This document shows positions 9,393 through 17,860 of a stretch of 64,000 nt of DNA, piece by piece (positions within the stretch are counted from its first letter, which is position 1; every line of letters starts with the position of its first letter). The DNA comes from Pseudoneobacillus sp052180215. Its GTDB lineage: Bacteria > Bacillota > Bacilli > Bacillales > Cytobacillaceae. The stretch is taken from the NCBI RefSeq assembly GCF_052180215.1, contig NZ_CP197471.1, positions 4,426,001-4,490,000 of the forward strand, in the 5' to 3' direction. Position numbers and translations under genes: made by a program. The notes beneath the pieces are model-generated. The model did not search any database. It was not told the origin of the DNA and saw only the letters and a program-made list of their open reading frames with translations.

Positions 9393-9470
9393 AGTTTACC
9401 AGTAACAGAACTAAAAAGTCAATGAAACACGAACATTTTATTATATTTTTTCTAAATATGTTCGTTAATT
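9393..9470 (-). promoter_or_regulatory. purA promoter with two PurBox-like elements
   Basis: On the minus strand, TTGACT (9422-9417) and TAAACT (9398-9393) are 18 bases apart. Just upstream of the -35 are two inverted CGAAC-centred elements, about 9425-9437 and 9457-9469, each matching 11 of 13 positions of AWWWCCGAACWWT. Paired inverted PurBoxes upstream of the promoter are how B. subtilis PurR represses purA. The rest of the purA-dnaB gap holds the dnaB terminator and no gene I can support. Confidence 0.6.
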
Positions 9471-9592
9471 ATAACTTTATACTCAAACCCATATTATCTC
9501 ATTTTATTCTTAAACTAGTTTTCCGACAAAGACATCATTTTATCCAAGTTTATCCTACTTTTTTTTCCTTAAAAAAGCTTTATTCACATAAA

Positions 9593-9628
9593 AAAAGAGA
9601 CTAGCTCTATTAAAAAGCTAATCTCTTA
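9593..9628 (-). terminator. dnaB terminator
   Basis: AAGAGATTAGCT pairs with AGCTAGTCTCTT across a short A/T-rich loop and runs into seven Ts on the minus strand, directly after the helicase stop. Confidence 0.85.
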
Positions 9629-9635
9629 AATCGTG

Positions 9636-10985
9636 CTATCCGACATCTTCAAATCGTCTCTCTAAATTGACGAATTTATTATATTCTTTTACAAAGGCGA
9701 GTGACACCGTACCTGTCGGGCCGTTACGCTGTTTTGCGATAATAATCTCAATAATGTTTTTATTCTCAGATTCCTTATCATAGTAATCATCACGATACAA
9801 GAACGCTACAATATCAGCGTCCTGCTCGATACTTCCAGATTCACGAATATCTGACATCATCGGACGTTTATCTTGACGTTGCTCAAGTCCACGAGATAAC
9901 TGTGATAACGCAATGACTGGAATTTGAAGCTCACGGGCAAGTCCTTTTAAGGAACGAGAAATTTCAGAGATTTCCTGTTGACGGTTTTCTCCGCCTCGTC
10001 CACTACCTAAAATAAGCTGTAGGTAATCAATTAAGATCATTCCTAGTCCGTGTTCTTGTTTTAGACGACGGCACTTGGCACGAATATCACTAATTCGAAC
10101 ACCTGGAGTATCATCAATAAAAATACCTGCATTAGACAAACTACCCATAGCCATGGTTAATTTGCCCCAGTCTTCATCGGTTAATGTACCTGTACGCAAA
10201 CGTTGAGCGTCAATATTCCCTTCAGCACAAAGCATACGCATAACAAGCTGCTCGGCACCCATCTCTAAACTAAAGATAGCTACGTTTTCCCCTGCACGTG
10301 TTGCAACGTTTTGGGCAATATTTAAGGCAAAGGCCGTTTTCCCTACGGATGGACGTGCTCCAACAATAATAAGGTCATTTCGTTGGAAACCAGCGGTCAT
10401 ACGGTCTAACTCGGCAAAGCCTGTTGGTATACCGGTAACATCACCTGTACGTTGATGTAATGTTTCAATATTATCGTATGTTCGAACAAGGACATCTTTA
10501 ATATTATGGAATGCACTTGCGTTCTTACGCTGTGCCACTTCCATAATGCTTTTTTCTGCTTCCCCTAGTAGGGATTCCACTTCGTCCTCACGAGTATATC
10601 CATCTTGTGCAATTTCTGTTGCTGTTCGGATTAATCGTCTTAAAAGAGACTTTTCCCCAACAATATTAGCGTAATATTCAATATTGGCTGCTGTAGGAAC
10701 GGATCCTGCCAATTCACTTAAATAACTAACTCCACCCACATCTTCTAAAATTTTCGATGCTGCTAAATTTTCCGTTACGGTGATGAGGTCGACCGCTTTC
10801 CCTTGGTCACTCAAATTCAACATGGCATTAAAAATCTTTTGATGGGCAGCGCGATAAAAATCTTCTGGTATAAGGATTTCCGTTGCTGGTGTTAAGGCGG
10901 ATGGTTCAAGGAAAATAGCACCTAACACGGCTTGTTCCGCTTCGATATTTTGCGGCGGAAGACGATCTGCAAATAAATCACTCAT
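9636..10985 (-). CDS. dnaB: Replicative DNA helicase (DnaB family; DnaC in B. subtilis)
   Basis: 449 residues. The N-terminal DnaB domain (about 1-110; PQNIEAEQAVLGAI) is followed by a linker and a RecA-type helicase domain with Walker A ARPSVGKTAFA near residue 205 and the Walker B-like ILIDYLQL segment. It is the hexameric helicase that unwinds DNA at the fork and interacts with primase. The start is supported by AGGAGG 7-8 bases upstream. It follows rplI but is separated from it by a strong hairpin. Called dnaC in B. subtilis nomenclature. Confidence 0.97.
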   Translation of the reverse strand: MSDLFADRLPPQNIEAEQAVLGAIFLEPSALTPATEILIPEDFYRAAHQKIFNAMLNLSDQGKAVDLITVTENLAASKILEDVGGVSYLSELAGSVPTAANIEYYANIVGEKSLLRRLIRTATEIAQDGYTREDEVESLLGEAEKSIMEVAQRKNASAFHNIKDVLVRTYDNIETLHQRTGDVTGIPTGFAELDRMTAGFQRNDLIIVGARPSVGKTAFALNIAQNVATRAGENVAIFSLEMGAEQLVMRMLCAEGNIDAQRLRTGTLTDEDWGKLTMAMGSLSNAGIFIDDTPGVRISDIRAKCRRLKQEHGLGMILIDYLQLILGSGRGGENRQQEISEISRSLKGLARELQIPVIALSQLSRGLEQRQDKRPMMSDIRESGSIEQDADIVAFLYRDDYYDKESENKNIIEIIIAKQRNGPTGTVSLAFVKEYNKFVNLERRFEDVG

Positions 10986-11022
10986 CTATTAAACCTCCTT
11001 CAATAGAGGAAAGTATTTTTAT

Positions 11023-11063
11023 CAAGAAAAAAATGTGATCAGCCTAAAATAGCGATCACATTT
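11023..11063 (-). terminator. Terminator or attenuator between rplI and dnaB
   Basis: AAATGTGATC pairs with GATCACATTT around a 13-base loop, then seven Ts on the minus strand. It separates rplI-gdpP transcription from dnaB, at least in part. Confidence 0.8.
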
Positions 11064-11113
11064 GTATTAACATTTATCATTTTATCATGTTTTTGTCGTT
11101 TGTGGTCGAAAAA

Positions 11114-11563
11114 TTAATTTCCTTCTTTTACATGAACATTTAATGTGGCTGTTACTTCAGTATGAAGTTTAACTGGAACCTTAGTAAATCCTAACGTACG
11201 AATCGCATCGTTTAGTTCCATTTTTCTTTTGTCTATTTTTATATTAAATTTCTTTTGTAGTTCATCAGAGATTTGTTTGGTTGTAATAGAACCAAATAAA
11301 CGTCCGCCTTCACCAGATTTAGCACTTAGTTCAACCGTAATCTTTTCTAATTCCACTTTAAGCTTTTTAGCTTCTTCAAGTTCTGCTGCAGCTTGCTTTT
11401 CTTCCGATTTTTTTTGAGCATTTAAGCTTGATATTGCCCCTTGATTTGCTTCGACTGCAAGCCCTTGCTTAATAAGGAAATTTTGTGCATATCCATCAGC
11501 GACATTTTTTACTTCACCTTTTTTCCCTTTACCTTTAACGTCCTTTAAAAAGATCACTTTCAT
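11114..11563 (-). CDS. rplI: 50S ribosomal protein L9
   Basis: 149 residues with the typical L9 layout: an N-terminal RNA-binding domain (MKVIFLKDVKGKGKKGEVKNV, GYAQNFLI), a long charged connecting helix (about 45-75) and the C-terminal domain. It binds the 23S rRNA near the L1 stalk and limits mRNA slippage. Its ATG overlaps the gdpP stop by four bases, so it is translationally coupled to gdpP as in other Bacillaceae. Confidence 0.97.
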   Translation of the reverse strand: MKVIFLKDVKGKGKKGEVKNVADGYAQNFLIKQGLAVEANQGAISSLNAQKKSEEKQAAAELEEAKKLKVELEKITVELSAKSGEGGRLFGSITTKQISDELQKKFNIKIDKRKMELNDAIRTLGFTKVPVKLHTEVTATLNVHVKEGN

Positions 11564-13533
11564 TCTTTTTTTCCTCCCTCAAAATAATCTGAAATGGCGG
11601 TTTTTAATTTTTGTTCCGCTTCATCCATCGTCATATTCGTAAGCTGAGTAGCTGCATTCGTTAAATGCCCTCCACCGTCCAAGCTTTCCATAATCAGCTG
11701 TACGTTCACTCCACCTAATGAGCGAGCACTTATGCCTATCACCTGATCATTTCGTTTTGAAACGACAAAGGCAGCCTGTACGCCATCCATCGTTAACAGT
11801 GTATCAGCCGCTTGGGCAATCAACACTTGATTAAAAATATCATGGTCTTTTCCCTTAGCTATGGCAATACCTTCACGGAAAAACTCGACCGATTCGATTA
11901 GTTTAGCCTTTTTCACATACGTATCAACATCTTCTTTTAAAAACTTTTGCACTAATACGGTATCTGCCCCTTGTGCTCTTAAATAGGAGGCCGCATCAAA
12001 AGTTCTTGAGCCTGTTCTTAAAGTGAAGCTTTTTGTATCAACAATAATACCAGCTAATAAAGCAGTTGCTTCAAGCATTTCAATCTTTAACCGTTTTGGC
12101 TGATATTCTAATAGCTCCGTAACTAGTTCAGCTGTAGATGAGGCATATGGTTCCATATAGACGAGAAGAGGATTCTCAATGAATTCTTCCCCTCTTCGGT
12201 GATGGTCAATCACTACTACTTTATCTATTTTTGTTAATAATCGTGCTTCAATAACGAGAGAAGGCTTATGGGTATCGACGACAACTAATAAGGTATCTTC
12301 CGTTGCTATTTCTAGAGCTTGTTCTGGTGTAATGAACCTAGTGAATAACTTTTCGTTATTTTTGGTTTCATCCATTAACCTTTTAACTCCAGTATCAATT
12401 TCATGGAAATTCATCACAATAAAGCCTTCGCGTTGGTTCATTTGAGCAACCTTTTGAATCCCTATTGCGGCCCCCACAGCATCCATATCAGGGTTTTTAT
12501 GTCCCATGACGATAACCTTATCACTTTCAATTATCAACTCTTTTAAGGCATGTGAGATTACTCTCGCACGGACCCTTGTTCGTTTCTCCATTGGGTTCGT
12601 CTTTCCGCCGAAAAACTTTACTTTCCCGTTAGGCTGTTTGATTGCCACCTGGTCGCCACCCCGACCAAGCGCTAAATCTAGGCTTGATTGGGCAAGAGTT
12701 CCTAATTCCGGTAAAGACGTAACACCTGCCCCAACACCAATACTTAATGTAAGAGGAACATTTTGCTTTGCTGTTGTTTCTCGTACTTCATCTAAGATCG
12801 TGAATTTTCCCTTTTCTAACTGATTGAGGATATGTTCATTAAATACACCAATAAATCGTTCAGAAGAAACTCGCTTTAAAAAAACGCCGTTTTCCGTTGC
12901 CCAATGATTAAGAATGGACGTAACCAAACTATTTAAGCTGCTTCGCATCTGGTCATCCATACCTTGTGTTAACTCATCATAATTATCTAGAAAAATAATG
13001 GCAATGACCGTTCGTTCATCATGATACATTTTTTCAATCTCTGATTGCTCTGTTACATCAAAAAAGTATAGAAGTCGTTCATCCCTTTTATGGATAACCC
13101 GAAACTTTCGGTCATGAAGCATGATATTTTCTGTCTCTACCTCTTGTTTAATAAGGGGGATCAGGACATCTGCTACATCATATAAAGATCTGCCTATTAA
13201 AGTATCTTCATCAAAAGAAGATGCTAAAAATGGGTTTGCCCATTCAATAAAGTAGTCGTCATTAATAAGCATAATTCCAATTGGCATTTCCATTAATGCT
13301 TCTTCTCCTACTTTTTTAACTCGGTAGGATAAGGTAGCTATGTAGTCTTCCACTTCTTTCCTCTGTTTTCGGTCCACTTCAAAAATATAATAGTAAGGAA
13401 AAAACAGAGCGATTAATCCAATAAGCCCAAAGACCCAATTATAAAAGGTTAAAACACTAAGCACCAGAAAGGTTAAGCCCATTAACCCATATAATAGGTA
13501 GCGTAGAGAACGCTTTTCCAAATATGCAGGCAT
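11560..13533 (-). CDS. gdpP: GdpP (YybT) cyclic-di-AMP phosphodiesterase
   Basis: 657 residues: two N-terminal transmembrane helices (about 10-55), a PAS-like domain (about 75-150), a degenerate GGDEF domain (about 170-300) and a C-terminal DHH/DHHA1 phosphodiesterase module with MGHKNPDMDA and VIDHHRR. It hydrolyses c-di-AMP to pApA at the membrane, affecting wall homeostasis, potassium balance and beta-lactam tolerance. AGGAGC upstream supports the ATG at 13533. It lies between yybS and rplI as in B. subtilis. Confidence 0.96.
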   Translation of the reverse strand: MPAYLEKRSLRYLLYGLMGLTFLVLSVLTFYNWVFGLIGLIALFFPYYYIFEVDRKQRKEVEDYIATLSYRVKKVGEEALMEMPIGIMLINDDYFIEWANPFLASSFDEDTLIGRSLYDVADVLIPLIKQEVETENIMLHDRKFRVIHKRDERLLYFFDVTEQSEIEKMYHDERTVIAIIFLDNYDELTQGMDDQMRSSLNSLVTSILNHWATENGVFLKRVSSERFIGVFNEHILNQLEKGKFTILDEVRETTAKQNVPLTLSIGVGAGVTSLPELGTLAQSSLDLALGRGGDQVAIKQPNGKVKFFGGKTNPMEKRTRVRARVISHALKELIIESDKVIVMGHKNPDMDAVGAAIGIQKVAQMNQREGFIVMNFHEIDTGVKRLMDETKNNEKLFTRFITPEQALEIATEDTLLVVVDTHKPSLVIEARLLTKIDKVVVIDHHRRGEEFIENPLLVYMEPYASSTAELVTELLEYQPKRLKIEMLEATALLAGIIVDTKSFTLRTGSRTFDAASYLRAQGADTVLVQKFLKEDVDTYVKKAKLIESVEFFREGIAIAKGKDHDIFNQVLIAQAADTLLTMDGVQAAFVVSKRNDQVIGISARSLGGVNVQLIMESLDGGGHLTNAATQLTNMTMDEAEQKLKTAISDYFEGGKKE

Positions 13534-13612
13534 TTCTTCAGCTCCTATTTAGTAAAACTTCAGCAGTGGAGAAGTTGATCAATCACCTCTACCATACTTG
13601 AGTAGAAATACA

Positions 13613-14554
13613 TCACTTTTTGACTAATCTTTTCCTTAAGTCAAATCCTAAGTCAATTATACCTAATATCCTAATAATATAAAGCACTAAAGGAAGAATG
13701 AATAGAAACACCGTTATTAAAATAGGTACAGCCTTAGCCCATCCTTTTTGATAGCTGATAAAGTAAACAAAGGATAATCCTTGAATCACTAAAATGATTT
13801 GCAAAATATAAGCTAAATTCCATAAAGCTAAATAAAGATAGCTACCTGTTTCAGGGTTTAATACTAACGATAAAATAACTGTTATTAAGTAATACCAAAG
13901 AATGCTTTTTGGTAAGGAGATTTCACGAAATGCTTTCCAATGAGAAACCGTCAAACCAAATCTTTTTAAAATTGGAAAGTTGATTAATTGAAGCAAGAAA
14001 ACAAAAATAAACGAACTGATCACAAACATACTCGGCATTAATGTATCAACCATAGAGATAAAAGAATCTAATTGTTCTTTAAGTTTATCAGCTTCTGCAT
14101 TATTTCCTACTGTGTCCATTATTTTGAAAGACATATCAAAGGACTTTTTTAACATGGTTGTGGCTTCTTCCACAAAATTAAATTTAAAGAAGGCTACAGC
14201 AATACCATATTGAATTAATAAATTGATTAAGAAAACGATAGATGAAACTAATAATATAGTTGTTCTGCTTTTATTTTTTTGACTTAAGTATCCTAAAGCA
14301 ATTCCTGTTGTACCAAATATAAGAGCCATTGGAAGGGCAAGAAAGGACCCTACAATCATGGATAATCCTAATGATGCTACTAAAAATACGATAATCCCTT
14401 TCCAATCATGTTTCCAGGAAAAATAAATAAATGGTAATGGTAAAAACCATATGATCACTAGCCCTAAAACAGGCACATATAAATTTAAAAGCATCAATAT
14501 AGCAAAGACGGCTAATAAAACAGCCCCTTCCGTAAGCCTTCGAGCATTTTTCAC
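13613..14554 (-). CDS. yybS: YybS, DUF2232 multi-pass membrane protein
   Basis: 313 residues with about eight hydrophobic helices and the DUF2232 pattern; the N-terminus MKNARRLTEGAVLLA is typical. The family resembles S-component-like membrane proteins, but its role is unknown. Placement directly upstream of gdpP-rplI is conserved in Bacilli. The assignment rests on architecture and synteny. Confidence 0.88.
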   Translation of the reverse strand: MKNARRLTEGAVLLAVFAILMLLNLYVPVLGLVIIWFLPLPFIYFSWKHDWKGIIVFLVASLGLSMIVGSFLALPMALIFGTTGIALGYLSQKNKSRTTILLVSSIVFLINLLIQYGIAVAFFKFNFVEEATTMLKKSFDMSFKIMDTVGNNAEADKLKEQLDSFISMVDTLMPSMFVISSFIFVFLLQLINFPILKRFGLTVSHWKAFREISLPKSILWYYLITVILSLVLNPETGSYLYLALWNLAYILQIILVIQGLSFVYFISYQKGWAKAVPILITVFLFILPLVLYIIRILGIIDLGFDLRKRLVKK

Positions 14555-14647
14555 CTTTTCACCCCAATTAAAAAATTCTGTTTTTAACTTATTTTACTGC
14601 CTAATGATGGAACGTTCAACTTATCAACTTGAATAAATATCTTTATA

Positions 14648-14688
14648 AAAGAAAAAAGCAGTAAGGAATTCTCCTTACTGCTTTTAGA
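14648..14688 (-). terminator. Terminator of the rpsF-ssb-rpsR operon
   Basis: A near-perfect 12-bp stem AAGCAGTAAGGA/TTCCTTACTGCTT with a tiny loop and a T run on the minus strand, just after rpsR. Confidence 0.92.
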
Positions 14689-14695
14689 ATGGTTA

Positions 14696-14941
14696 TTATT
14701 CACCAGAAACGTATGGTAATAAAGCCATTTGACGAGCACGTTTGATAGCAATCGTTAATTTACGTTGGTATTTCGCGCTTGTACCAGTTACACGACGTGG
14801 TAAAATCTTTCCACGTTCAGAAATAAACTTCTTAAGAAGATCTACTTCTTTGTAATCGATTTTTGTGATTCCATGAGAAGTGAAATAACACACTTTACGA
14901 CGTTTTGCACGTCCGCCTCTGCGTCCACCTTGACCTGCCAT
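14696..14941 (-). CDS. rpsR: 30S ribosomal protein S18
   Basis: 81 residues, strongly basic, with the S18 core YKEVDLLKKFISERGKILPRR and a GGRRGGRAKRRK N-terminus. It forms a heterodimer with S6 in the platform of the small subunit. Last gene of the rpsF-ssb-rpsR operon. Confidence 0.97.
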   Translation of the reverse strand: MAGQGGRRGGRAKRRKVCYFTSHGITKIDYKEVDLLKKFISERGKILPRRVTGTSAKYQRKLTIAIKRARQMALLPYVSGE

Positions 14942-14997
14942 TATAAGCGCCTCCTTTTTAAGAAAATAGTTTCGTTCCAGTTATAACTAGGTTCGTA

Positions 14998-15495
14998 TTA
15001 GAATGGAAGATCGTCATCTGAAATATCAATTTGTCCACTATTTGCAAACGGATCTTCATCAATACGTGTATAACCTTGATTGTTAGATTGTTGTTGATTC
15101 TGGTTACTGAATGGAGCTCTCTCTTTTGGAGGATTATTGTAGTATCCGCCTTCACCGCGATCACCTGATGCAGCACCCTTAGGTTCAAGGAATTGAACAC
15201 TTTCGGCCATAACTTCTGTCACGTATACACGTTTTCCATCTTGTCCTTCATAATTGCGCGTTTGAATACGTCCGTCAACGCCAGCTAAGCTTCCTTTTTT
15301 AAGGAAATTAGCAACGTTTTCTGCAGGACGGCGCCAAATAACACAGTTAATAAAGTCCGTTTCCTTTTCACCTTGCTGATTAGTAAATGTACGATTTACT
15401 GCCAGTGTAAAAGTGGCAACTGGTACTCCGTTTGGAGTATATCTTAGTTCAGGGTCTTTTGTTAATCTTCCAACAAGTATAACTCGATTCATCAT
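14998..15495 (-). CDS. ssb: Single-stranded DNA-binding protein SsbA
   Basis: 165 residues from the ATG at 15495 (a second ATG follows at once). GAGAGGAGTT sits seven bases upstream, which favours this start over a longer in-frame possibility at 15528. The N-terminal OB fold (MNRVILVGRLTKDPELRYTP) is followed by a Gln/Asn-rich linker and the acidic tail ending DISDDDLPF that recruits repair and replication proteins. It protects single-stranded DNA at forks. Lies between rpsF and rpsR as in B. subtilis; a parS-like site is just upstream. Confidence 0.97.
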   Translation of the reverse strand: MMNRVILVGRLTKDPELRYTPNGVPVATFTLAVNRTFTNQQGEKETDFINCVIWRRPAENVANFLKKGSLAGVDGRIQTRNYEGQDGKRVYVTEVMAESVQFLEPKGAASGDRGEGGYYNNPPKERAPFSNQNQQQSNNQGYTRIDEDPFANSGQIDISDDDLPF

Positions 15496-15520
15496 CAGAA
15501 CCAACTCCTCTCTTCTAACA

Positions 15521-15536
15521 TGTTTCACGTGGAACT
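15521..15536. promoter_or_regulatory. parS-like site between rpsF and ssb
   Basis: TGTTTCACGTGGAACT matches 14 of 16 bases of the parS consensus, including the TTCACGTG core. It lies in the 68-base rpsF-ssb gap about 26 kb left of dnaA and is a likely ParB loading site. Confidence 0.75.
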
Positions 15537-15563
15537 TTTGATGTTTATATTATATGTTAAGTC

Positions 15564-15851
15564 TTATTCTTCTTCTTTAATAACGATGTGGCGAATGATA
15601 TCTTCGCTGATCTTAGCTAAACGAGAGAATTCTTCTACCGCAGCTGGTGAAGCGTTAACTTTCACTAATTGGTAGTAGCCATCACGGAAATCATTGATTT
15701 CATATGCAAGACGACGCTTACCCCAATCTTTCGCTTCTGCGACCTCCGCACCATTATCAGTTAAAATTCCACTGAAACGCTCAACTAGAGCTTTTTTAGC
15801 TTCATCTTCAATGTTTGGGCGGATGATGTACATAACTTCGTACTTTCTCAT
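15564..15851 (-). CDS. rpsF: 30S ribosomal protein S6
   Basis: 95 residues starting at the ATG at 15851 (MRKYEVMYIIRP), preceded by AAAGGAGGTG seven bases upstream; an in-frame GTG three codons earlier lies against the ribosome site and is less likely. It has the S6 ferredoxin-like fold and a short acidic tail (EEE). It binds S18 in the 30S platform. First gene of rpsF-ssb-rpsR. Confidence 0.97.
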   Translation of the reverse strand: MRKYEVMYIIRPNIEDEAKKALVERFSGILTDNGAEVAEAKDWGKRRLAYEINDFRDGYYQLVKVNASPAAVEEFSRLAKISEDIIRHIVIKEEE

Positions 15852-15860
15852 CACTGTCAC

Positions 15861-15905
15861 CTCCTTTTGGTCTAAACGGCCCTATTGGGCAAGGAGCAAT
15901 TATTC
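15861..15905 (-). promoter_or_regulatory. rpsF leader with possible S6:S18-binding hairpin
   Basis: On the minus strand the leader contains GCCC-AATA-GGGC followed by CCGTTTAGACC and the ribosome site. A hairpin with a conserved CCG next to it upstream of rpsF is the feature bound by the S6:S18 complex in many bacteria for autoregulation. I see the hairpin and the CCG; the function is inferred. Confidence 0.4.
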
Positions 15906-15980
15906 ATTACTCACAAGGTAAAAGTATAGCATAGTCTTTTCTTAAAAGCAACGACATGATTCGCTATCACTTCATACATA

Positions 15981-16010
15981 AGAAAAACCCCTTAAATAAG
16001 GGGCTGATTT
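15981..16010 (-). terminator. ychF terminator
   Basis: CCCCTTA/TAAGGGG hairpin with a short loop followed by TTTTTC on the minus strand, four bases past the ychF stop. Confidence 0.85.
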
Positions 16011-16013
16011 TAA

Positions 16014-17114
16014 TTAAACATTAAAACGGAAATGGATGATATCTCCGTCTTTTACTTCGTATTCCTTACCTTCAAGTCGTACTTTTCCAGCTTCTTTAGC
16101 CGCTGTCATACTTCCACCTGCTAATAAATCTTCATAAGCTACCGTTTCTGCACGGATAAATCCACGTTCGAAGTCAGAGTGAATGATTCCAGCACATTGA
16201 GGTGCTTTCATTCCTCTGCGGAAAGTCCAAGCGCGAACCTCTTGTACCCCAGCAGTAAAGTAAGTAGCTAGTCCAAGTAGGCTGTAAGCTGCTCTAATTA
16301 ATTGATCTAAACCAGATTCTTCAATGCCTAGTTCTTGTAAGAACATTGTCTTTTCTTCGCCTTCTAGCTCAGCAATTTCAGATTCAATCTTTGCACAAAT
16401 AACGATGACTTCTGCATTATCTTTAGCTGCAAATTCACGTACCTTTTGTACATATTCGTTTCCTGATGGATCCGCAACATCATCTTCACTAACGTTTGCT
16501 ACATAAAGAACAGGTTTAATCGTTAATAGATGAAGACCTTTTGCGATTTTCAGTTGTTCATCAGTGAAATCAACTGTACGTGCAGGCTTTTCAGATTCAA
16601 AGGCATCTCTAAGCATCGTTAATACTTCGATTTCAACCATTGCATCTTTATCTTTTTGACGTGCCATTTTTTCAACACGGCCGATTCTTTTTTCAACAGA
16701 CTCCAAATCAGCAAGAATTAATTCAAGATTAATTACCTCGATATCATCAATTGGATCGACTTTACCGGAAACATGTGTAATGTTTTCATCTTCAAAACAA
16801 CGTACTACCTGACAGATAGCATCTACTTCTCGGATATTGGCTAGGAATTTGTTACCTAAACCTTCCCCTTTACTAGCACCTTTAACGATACCAGCAATAT
16901 CTGTAAACTCAAATGCTGTTGGAACTGTTTTTTTAGGTTGAACAAGCTCAGTTAATTTGACTAAGCGTTCATCAGGAACTTCTACAATCCCTACATTGGG
17001 GTCAATTGTACAGAACGGATAGTTTGCTGATTCTGCTCCAGCTTGTGTAATTGCATTAAATAATGTCGACTTACCAACGTTTGGCAAACCCACAATACCT
17101 GCTGTTAAAGCCAT
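16014..17114 (-). CDS. ychF: YchF/EngD redox-sensitive GTPase/ATPase
   Basis: 366 residues from the ATG at 17114 (MALTAGIVGLPNVGKST), the usual length; GAGGAGTG lies just upstream and makes the in-frame ATG at 17129 unlikely. It has an Obg-family G domain with GLPNVGKST and a C-terminal TGS domain. Family members bind ATP in preference to GTP and associate with ribosomes. Called yyaF or engD in Bacillus; located next to rpsF as in B. subtilis. Confidence 0.96.
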   Translation of the reverse strand: MALTAGIVGLPNVGKSTLFNAITQAGAESANYPFCTIDPNVGIVEVPDERLVKLTELVQPKKTVPTAFEFTDIAGIVKGASKGEGLGNKFLANIREVDAICQVVRCFEDENITHVSGKVDPIDDIEVINLELILADLESVEKRIGRVEKMARQKDKDAMVEIEVLTMLRDAFESEKPARTVDFTDEQLKIAKGLHLLTIKPVLYVANVSEDDVADPSGNEYVQKVREFAAKDNAEVIVICAKIESEIAELEGEEKTMFLQELGIEESGLDQLIRAAYSLLGLATYFTAGVQEVRAWTFRRGMKAPQCAGIIHSDFERGFIRAETVAYEDLLAGGSMTAAKEAGKVRLEGKEYEVKDGDIIHFRFNV

Positions 17115-17282
17115 ATTGCCACTCCTCATTTCTTATAATATCTATGTCATCAAAAATGTTATTTCCATTTATAAACCACTCACAATTATAGAGATTTGCC
17201 CTAAAAAAGACAAGCCTTATTAAGAATCGAGTAAATAGGGAATATTTTTTATAAGTCACTCTAATTATAAAGGTGTATTAAA

Positions 17283-17447
17283 GGTTATTGTTGATTTTGA
17301 TTTTGACAATTTGTTGATTGGAGAGGAAGCCGCTTGACTCCTGGGGGATTAGCGTTACAGGCGAGACCCCACAGGAGCGTAAGCGACGAGGAGGCTCGAC
17401 GAACGCCCCCCGGAAAGCAAGCGGCTGGATCGGAAATCAACAACCAA
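17283..17447. repeat. Bacillaceae-type intergenic repeat with long inverted ends
   Basis: About 165 bp, markedly richer in G and C than its surroundings. AGCCGCTTG (from about 17328) and CAAGCGGCT (ending about 17427) form an outer stem, and TTGTTGATTT-like ends face AAATCAACAA. I recognise the general pattern (GCCGCTTGACTCCTG, GAGACCCC, GAGGAGGCTCG, GGAAAGCAAGCGGC) as a dispersed intergenic element of Bacillus relatives. It has no coding potential. The function is unknown; it may be a miniature mobile element or a structured RNA. Confidence 0.75.
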
Positions 17448-17464
17448 GTTTAACAAAAACAAAA

Positions 17465-17496
17465 TAAAAAAACAGTCTACCTTTTGCAGACTGTTA
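17465..17496 (-). terminator. Terminator of the small XRE gene
   Basis: AACAGTCT/AGACTGTT stem followed by TTTTTTTATTTT on the minus strand, 12 bases past the stop. Confidence 0.85.
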
Positions 17497-17507
17497 TAGT
17501 GTCATTA

Positions 17508-17708
17508 TTATATAGAAACATCACCAATTTTAAAACTACAGTTTAAGGTATTTGTGATTTTTTCTAAAATAGATAGCTGTGGGTCTAGTAATCCTTTTTC
17601 AAGATTTTGAACGGTTTCCGTATCTAAACCAACAACATTAGCAAACTGGTCTACATCCCAGCCTCTTAATGTTCTCATCTGTACGATTTGCTTACCAATA
17701 GTATTCAT
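17508..17708 (-). CDS. Small XRE-family helix-turn-helix protein
   Basis: 66 residues spanning a single Cro/C1-type HTH (IGKQIVQMRTLRGW, FANVVGLDTETVQNLEKG). It has its own ribosome site (AAAGGTGTGGGG) and terminator. It sits between a dispersed repeat and the BMC operon. It may be a stand-alone regulator or a remnant of an accessory element; nothing in the sequence ties it to the BMC genes beyond position. Confidence 0.8.
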   Translation of the reverse strand: MNTIGKQIVQMRTLRGWDVDQFANVVGLDTETVQNLEKGLLDPQLSILEKITNTLNCSFKIGDVSI

Positions 17709-17819
17709 TACCCCACACCTTTCATAAAATGTAAGCGTTTTCTATCCTCATTATACAAACTACTATAACTTTTATCAATATAATGATAATTTTGAATCTT
17801 TAGGCTGCTACTTTAGGAG

Positions 17820-17850
17820 GGAAAAGACCCTAGCGATTAGGGTCTTTTTA
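17820..17850 (-). terminator. Terminator of the BMC operon
   Basis: AAAAGACCCTA-GCGA/TCGC-TTAGGGTCTTTTT, a strong symmetric hairpin directly after deoC, able to work in both directions. Confidence 0.92.
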
Positions 17851-17860
17851 TCTTAACTAT

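Noticed and set aside
9422..9604. 60-codon frame between purA and dnaB
   Set aside because: It overlaps the PurBoxes and the dnaB terminator and is an AT-rich Phe/Leu/Ile string with no ribosome site.
14958..15200. 80-codon minus-strand frame inside ssb
   Set aside because: Alternative frame of the well-supported ssb gene.
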